From CAYLZN01 sp964387935 (lineage in GTDB: Bacteria > Acidobacteriota > Vicinamibacteria > Vicinamibacterales > JAFNAJ01), in assembly GCA_964387935.1 (NCBI GenBank), contig CAYLZN010000046.1:1-24658 (forward strand): a stretch of 24,658 nucleotides of DNA. Reading direction: 5' to 3'. A program made the position numbers and the translations under genes. Shown piece after piece: positions 22,970 to 24,658 of the stretch. The notes under the pieces are model-generated. The model was given only the letters and a program-made list of their open reading frames with translations, had not been told where the DNA came from and searched no databases. The stretch's first letter is position 1; every line of letters begins with the position of its first letter.

Positions 22970-24295
22970 ATGACTCGACGTGAATTCGCCCGATCGATGG
23001 CGTCAGCGGCGGCCGGCGTCGCCATGCACGGATCCGCGCTCCGGGCGGCTGCTCCAGCCGGACGCTCGCCGCGCGTGAACGGTGCGCGGCTCAACGGCTG
23101 GCTGACGGCGATCGCCGAGTTCGGAAAGAACCCGCAGGGGGGCGTCACGCGCCTGGCCTACACCGAGGCCGACGTGGCTACCCGCGACTATCTCATGTCC
23201 CTGATGCGCGAGGCGGGGCTTGGCGTCTCGGTCGATGCCGCCGGCAACATCTACGGCAAGCGGGAGGGAACGGACAGGACGACGAAACCCATCATCTTCG
23301 GCTCGCACGTGGATTCCGTGCCGGAAGGCGGCAACTACGACGGCAACGTGGGGACGCTCGCCGCCGTGGAAATCGCCCGCACCTTCAGGGAGCAGCGGGT
23401 GACCACACGGCATCCCCTCTGGGTGGCCTGCTGGCAGAACGAGGAGGGCGGCACCTGGGGCAGCCACCTCGTGACCGCCGACGTGAGCGGCAAGGAACTC
23501 GCCACCGTGGCCCGAAGCGGCAAGACGATCGCAGAAGGTGTCCGCCTGCTGGGCGGCAACCTCGAGACCCTCGCGTCGGCCCGCCTGCGGCGCGGCGACG
23601 TCCACGGCTACCTCGAGCTCCACATCGAGCAGGGCGGCACCCTCGATCGCGAAAAGCTCCAGATCGGCGTCGTCGAGGGCATCGTCTGCCTGCGCGAGTG
23701 GGACGTCACCATCGACGGTTTCGCCAACCATGCGGGGACGACGCCGATGCGCGGACGGCGCGACGCCATGCTGTCGGCGGCGCGCTTCACTGAGATGGTG
23801 AACCGCGTCGTGCTGGCAGAGCCGGGGCGGCAGGTAGGTACTGTGGGTCGCATCCAGGCATTCCCTGGCGCGCCGAACGTGGTGCCCGGCAGGGTCGCGT
23901 GCACCCTCGAACTCCGCGACCTCGACGACAGGAAGGTGCAGCGGCTCTACGACACGATTCTGAAGGAGGCGCAGTCGATCGGCGCGATGAACGAAACGAC
24001 GTTCGCGTTCCACGAGTTCGTCAGCCACGAGTCGGCGCTGTGCGACGAGCGGGTGCGCGCGTCGATCGGCGCGGGTGCGACGTCGCTCGGGTTCACGACG
24101 ATGAGCCTGCCGAGCGGGGCGGGTCACGATGCGCAGAACCTGGCACGGGTCTGTCCCATGGGCATGATCTTCATCCCGTCGATCGGCGGCATCAGCCACT
24201 CGCCGAAGGAGTACTCGCGGCCCGAGGACATTACCAACGGCGCCGAGGTGCTGCTGCAGGCGGTCTTGGCGATGGACGAGGCGAGCTTCGGATAG
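22970..24295 (+). CDS. M20-family amidohydrolase (allantoate amidohydrolase/N-carbamoyl-amino-acid hydrolase type), Tat-exported
   Basis: This 441-residue dinuclear-metal hydrolase is of the AllC/HyuC type, cleaving ureido or carbamoyl amide bonds. Metal ligands are visible: His113 in FGSHVDSVPEGG, Asp124 in NYDGNVG, the acidic pair in NEEGG (Glu158-159), His218 in ELHIEQGGTL and His410 in GGISHSPKEYS. FANHAGTTPMRGRRDAM marks the dimerisation/substrate lid region, and PSGAGHDAQ is conserved. The N-terminus TRREFARSMASAAAGVAMHG is a twin-arginine signal, unusual for a family that is mostly cytoplasmic. Substrate cannot be fixed from sequence; no other purine-ring catabolism gene is nearby. It starts 45 bp after the TPR gene stop on the same strand and has no clear ribosome site. 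Confidence 0.9.
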   Translation: MTRREFARSMASAAAGVAMHGSALRAAAPAGRSPRVNGARLNGWLTAIAEFGKNPQGGVTRLAYTEADVATRDYLMSLMREAGLGVSVDAAGNIYGKREGTDRTTKPIIFGSHVDSVPEGGNYDGNVGTLAAVEIARTFREQRVTTRHPLWVACWQNEEGGTWGSHLVTADVSGKELATVARSGKTIAEGVRLLGGNLETLASARLRRGDVHGYLELHIEQGGTLDREKLQIGVVEGIVCLREWDVTIDGFANHAGTTPMRGRRDAMLSAARFTEMVNRVVLAEPGRQVGTVGRIQAFPGAPNVVPGRVACTLELRDLDDRKVQRLYDTILKEAQSIGAMNETTFAFHEFVSHESALCDERVRASIGAGATSLGFTTMSLPSGAGHDAQNLARVCPMGMIFIPSIGGISHSPKEYSRPEDITNGAEVLLQAVLAMDEASFG

Positions 24296-24321
24296 GCGCA
24301 CGGAGGAGGCCGGGCCTTGCG

Positions 24322-24348
24322 TTGACAGGCGTTCGAGAGCGGTATTAC
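24322..24348 (+). promoter_or_regulatory. Promoter of the vapBC-type operon
   Basis: A perfect TTGACA at 24322-24327 is followed after 15 bp by TATTAC (24343-24348, 4 of 6 to consensus). The spacing is shorter than ideal; TTACTC two bases further on is an alternative. The start codon at 24369 would have a leader of only about 14 nt and no ribosome site, so translation may be near-leaderless. Confidence 0.5.
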
Positions 24349-24363
24349 TCTTACTGGTAATAC
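24342..24363. promoter_or_regulatory. Inverted-repeat operator upstream of the antitoxin gene
   Basis: Perfect 7-bp arms GTATTAC (24342-24348) and GTAATAC (24357-24363) flank an 8-bp spacer; a nested TTAC-TG-GTAA lies inside. It overlaps the presumed -10 and start region, ending 5 bp before the ATG. This is where autoregulatory AbrB-type antitoxin and toxin-antitoxin complexes normally bind. Confidence 0.7.
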
Positions 24364-24368
24364 TTGTC

Positions 24369-24593
24369 ATGCGCATCACGTCCAAGGGCCAGGTCACCAT
24401 CCCGCAGGAGATCCGCCAGCGCCTCGGCTTGTTGCCGCACTCCGAGGTCGAGTTCGAGCTCGACGGCGATGCCGTTCGACTGCGCAAGGCCCGGCACACG
24501 ATGGCGAGAGGGTCGAACCTGGTCGCGCGTGCCCGCGGTGCGGCGACGACTCGCCTGACCACCGACGAGATCCTCGCACTCACGCGAGGGTGA
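24369..24593 (+). CDS. vapB: AbrB/MazE-type antitoxin (VapB family)
   Basis: This 74-residue protein has an N-terminal SpoVT-AbrB DNA-binding swapped-hairpin domain (MRITSKGQVTIPQEIRQRLG then HSEVEFELDGDAVRLRKA, residues 1-41). A flexible linker and a C-terminal helix (RLTTDEILALTRG) that would wrap the toxin follow. Antitoxins of this type neutralise a PIN RNase and repress their own operon. The next gene starts 1 bp after its stop, the usual antitoxin-first order. Confidence 0.9.
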   Translation: MRITSKGQVTIPQEIRQRLGLLPHSEVEFELDGDAVRLRKARHTMARGSNLVARARGAATTRLTTDEILALTRG

Positions 24594-24594
24594 T

Positions 24595-24658
24595 GTGGCG
24601 ACCCTGGTCGACAGCAATGTGCTCCTCGACCTCGTCACCGAGGATCCCGACTGGTTCG
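24595..24658 (+). CDS. vapC: PIN-domain toxin (VapC family), 5' part only
   Basis: From GTG at 24595 the frame reads VATLVDSNVLLDLVTEDPDWF and runs off the window. The opening beta-strand with Asp6 (VDSNVLLDL) is the first conserved acidic residue of PIN-domain RNases. Position right after the AbrB-type antitoxin supports the call. An ATG at 24593 is in another frame (MWRPWSTAMC) and gives no domain. The remaining catalytic acids lie beyond the window. Confidence 0.85.
   Translation, partial: MATLVDSNVLLDLVTEDPDWF

Overview
The window is high-GC bacterial DNA (roughly 68-70% by eye, strongly G/C at third codon positions). It contains two runs of N, of 10 and 100 bases, so it is a scaffold and probably metagenome-derived. 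The mix of genes (Tat-exported hydrolases, a TMTC-like glycosyltransferase with TPR repeats, an arylsulfatase, heptanucleotide tandem repeats between genes) resembles Acidobacteriota such as Vicinamibacteria. That placement is an inference without any marker gene. No rRNA, tRNA, CRISPR array, integrase or transposase was seen.

Layout. 1-55 holds the 3' end of a plus-strand gene. 102-6599 (minus) is a tightly coupled drug or metabolite efflux operon: a TetR repressor, a TolC/NodT-type outer-membrane lipoprotein, a periplasmic adaptor lipoprotein and an RND pump. Every junction is a 4-nt start/stop overlap, and a palindromic operator candidate lies upstream. 6719-8071 (minus) has a hemerythrin-like protein and a DUF4956-type membrane protein. 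About 730 bp at 8072-8799 has no convincing gene, but it has a 16-bp hairpin and a possible decayed regulatory-like domain.

8850-13755 (plus) is the most interesting part: an apparent five-gene operon behind a good sigma70-type promoter. It encodes an ABC_sub_bind-type substrate-binding protein with a duplicated C-terminal module, a STAS-domain protein with an unrecognised C-terminal region of about 300 residues, the transporter permease, the transporter ATPase, and an RsbW/SpoIIAB-like HATPase kinase overlapping the ATPase gene. A partner-switching pair (STAS plus anti-sigma-type kinase) therefore brackets an importer. I infer that transport and partner switching are linked. MlaB, the STAS subunit of the MlaFEDB transporter, is a precedent for the STAS part.

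13762-16410 (minus) contains an arylsulfatase and, upstream of it, a 5'-nucleotidase gene that has lost two internal blocks and reads in three frames. 16532-20823 (minus) contains two polytopic GT-C-like membrane proteins and a lipoprotein glucosaminidase. 20930-22924 (plus) is the TMTC-like membrane/TPR protein, interrupted by the 100-N gap. Together these point to cell-envelope glycosylation and wall remodelling. 22970-24295 (plus) is a Tat-exported M20-family amidohydrolase. The window ends in a vapBC-type toxin-antitoxin pair, with an inverted repeat at the promoter and the toxin cut off by the window edge.

Heptanucleotide tandem repeats (GCCGTAC or GCCGCAA units) sit just 3' of stop codons at three separate places: 6664-6701, 10291-10372 and 16471-16526.
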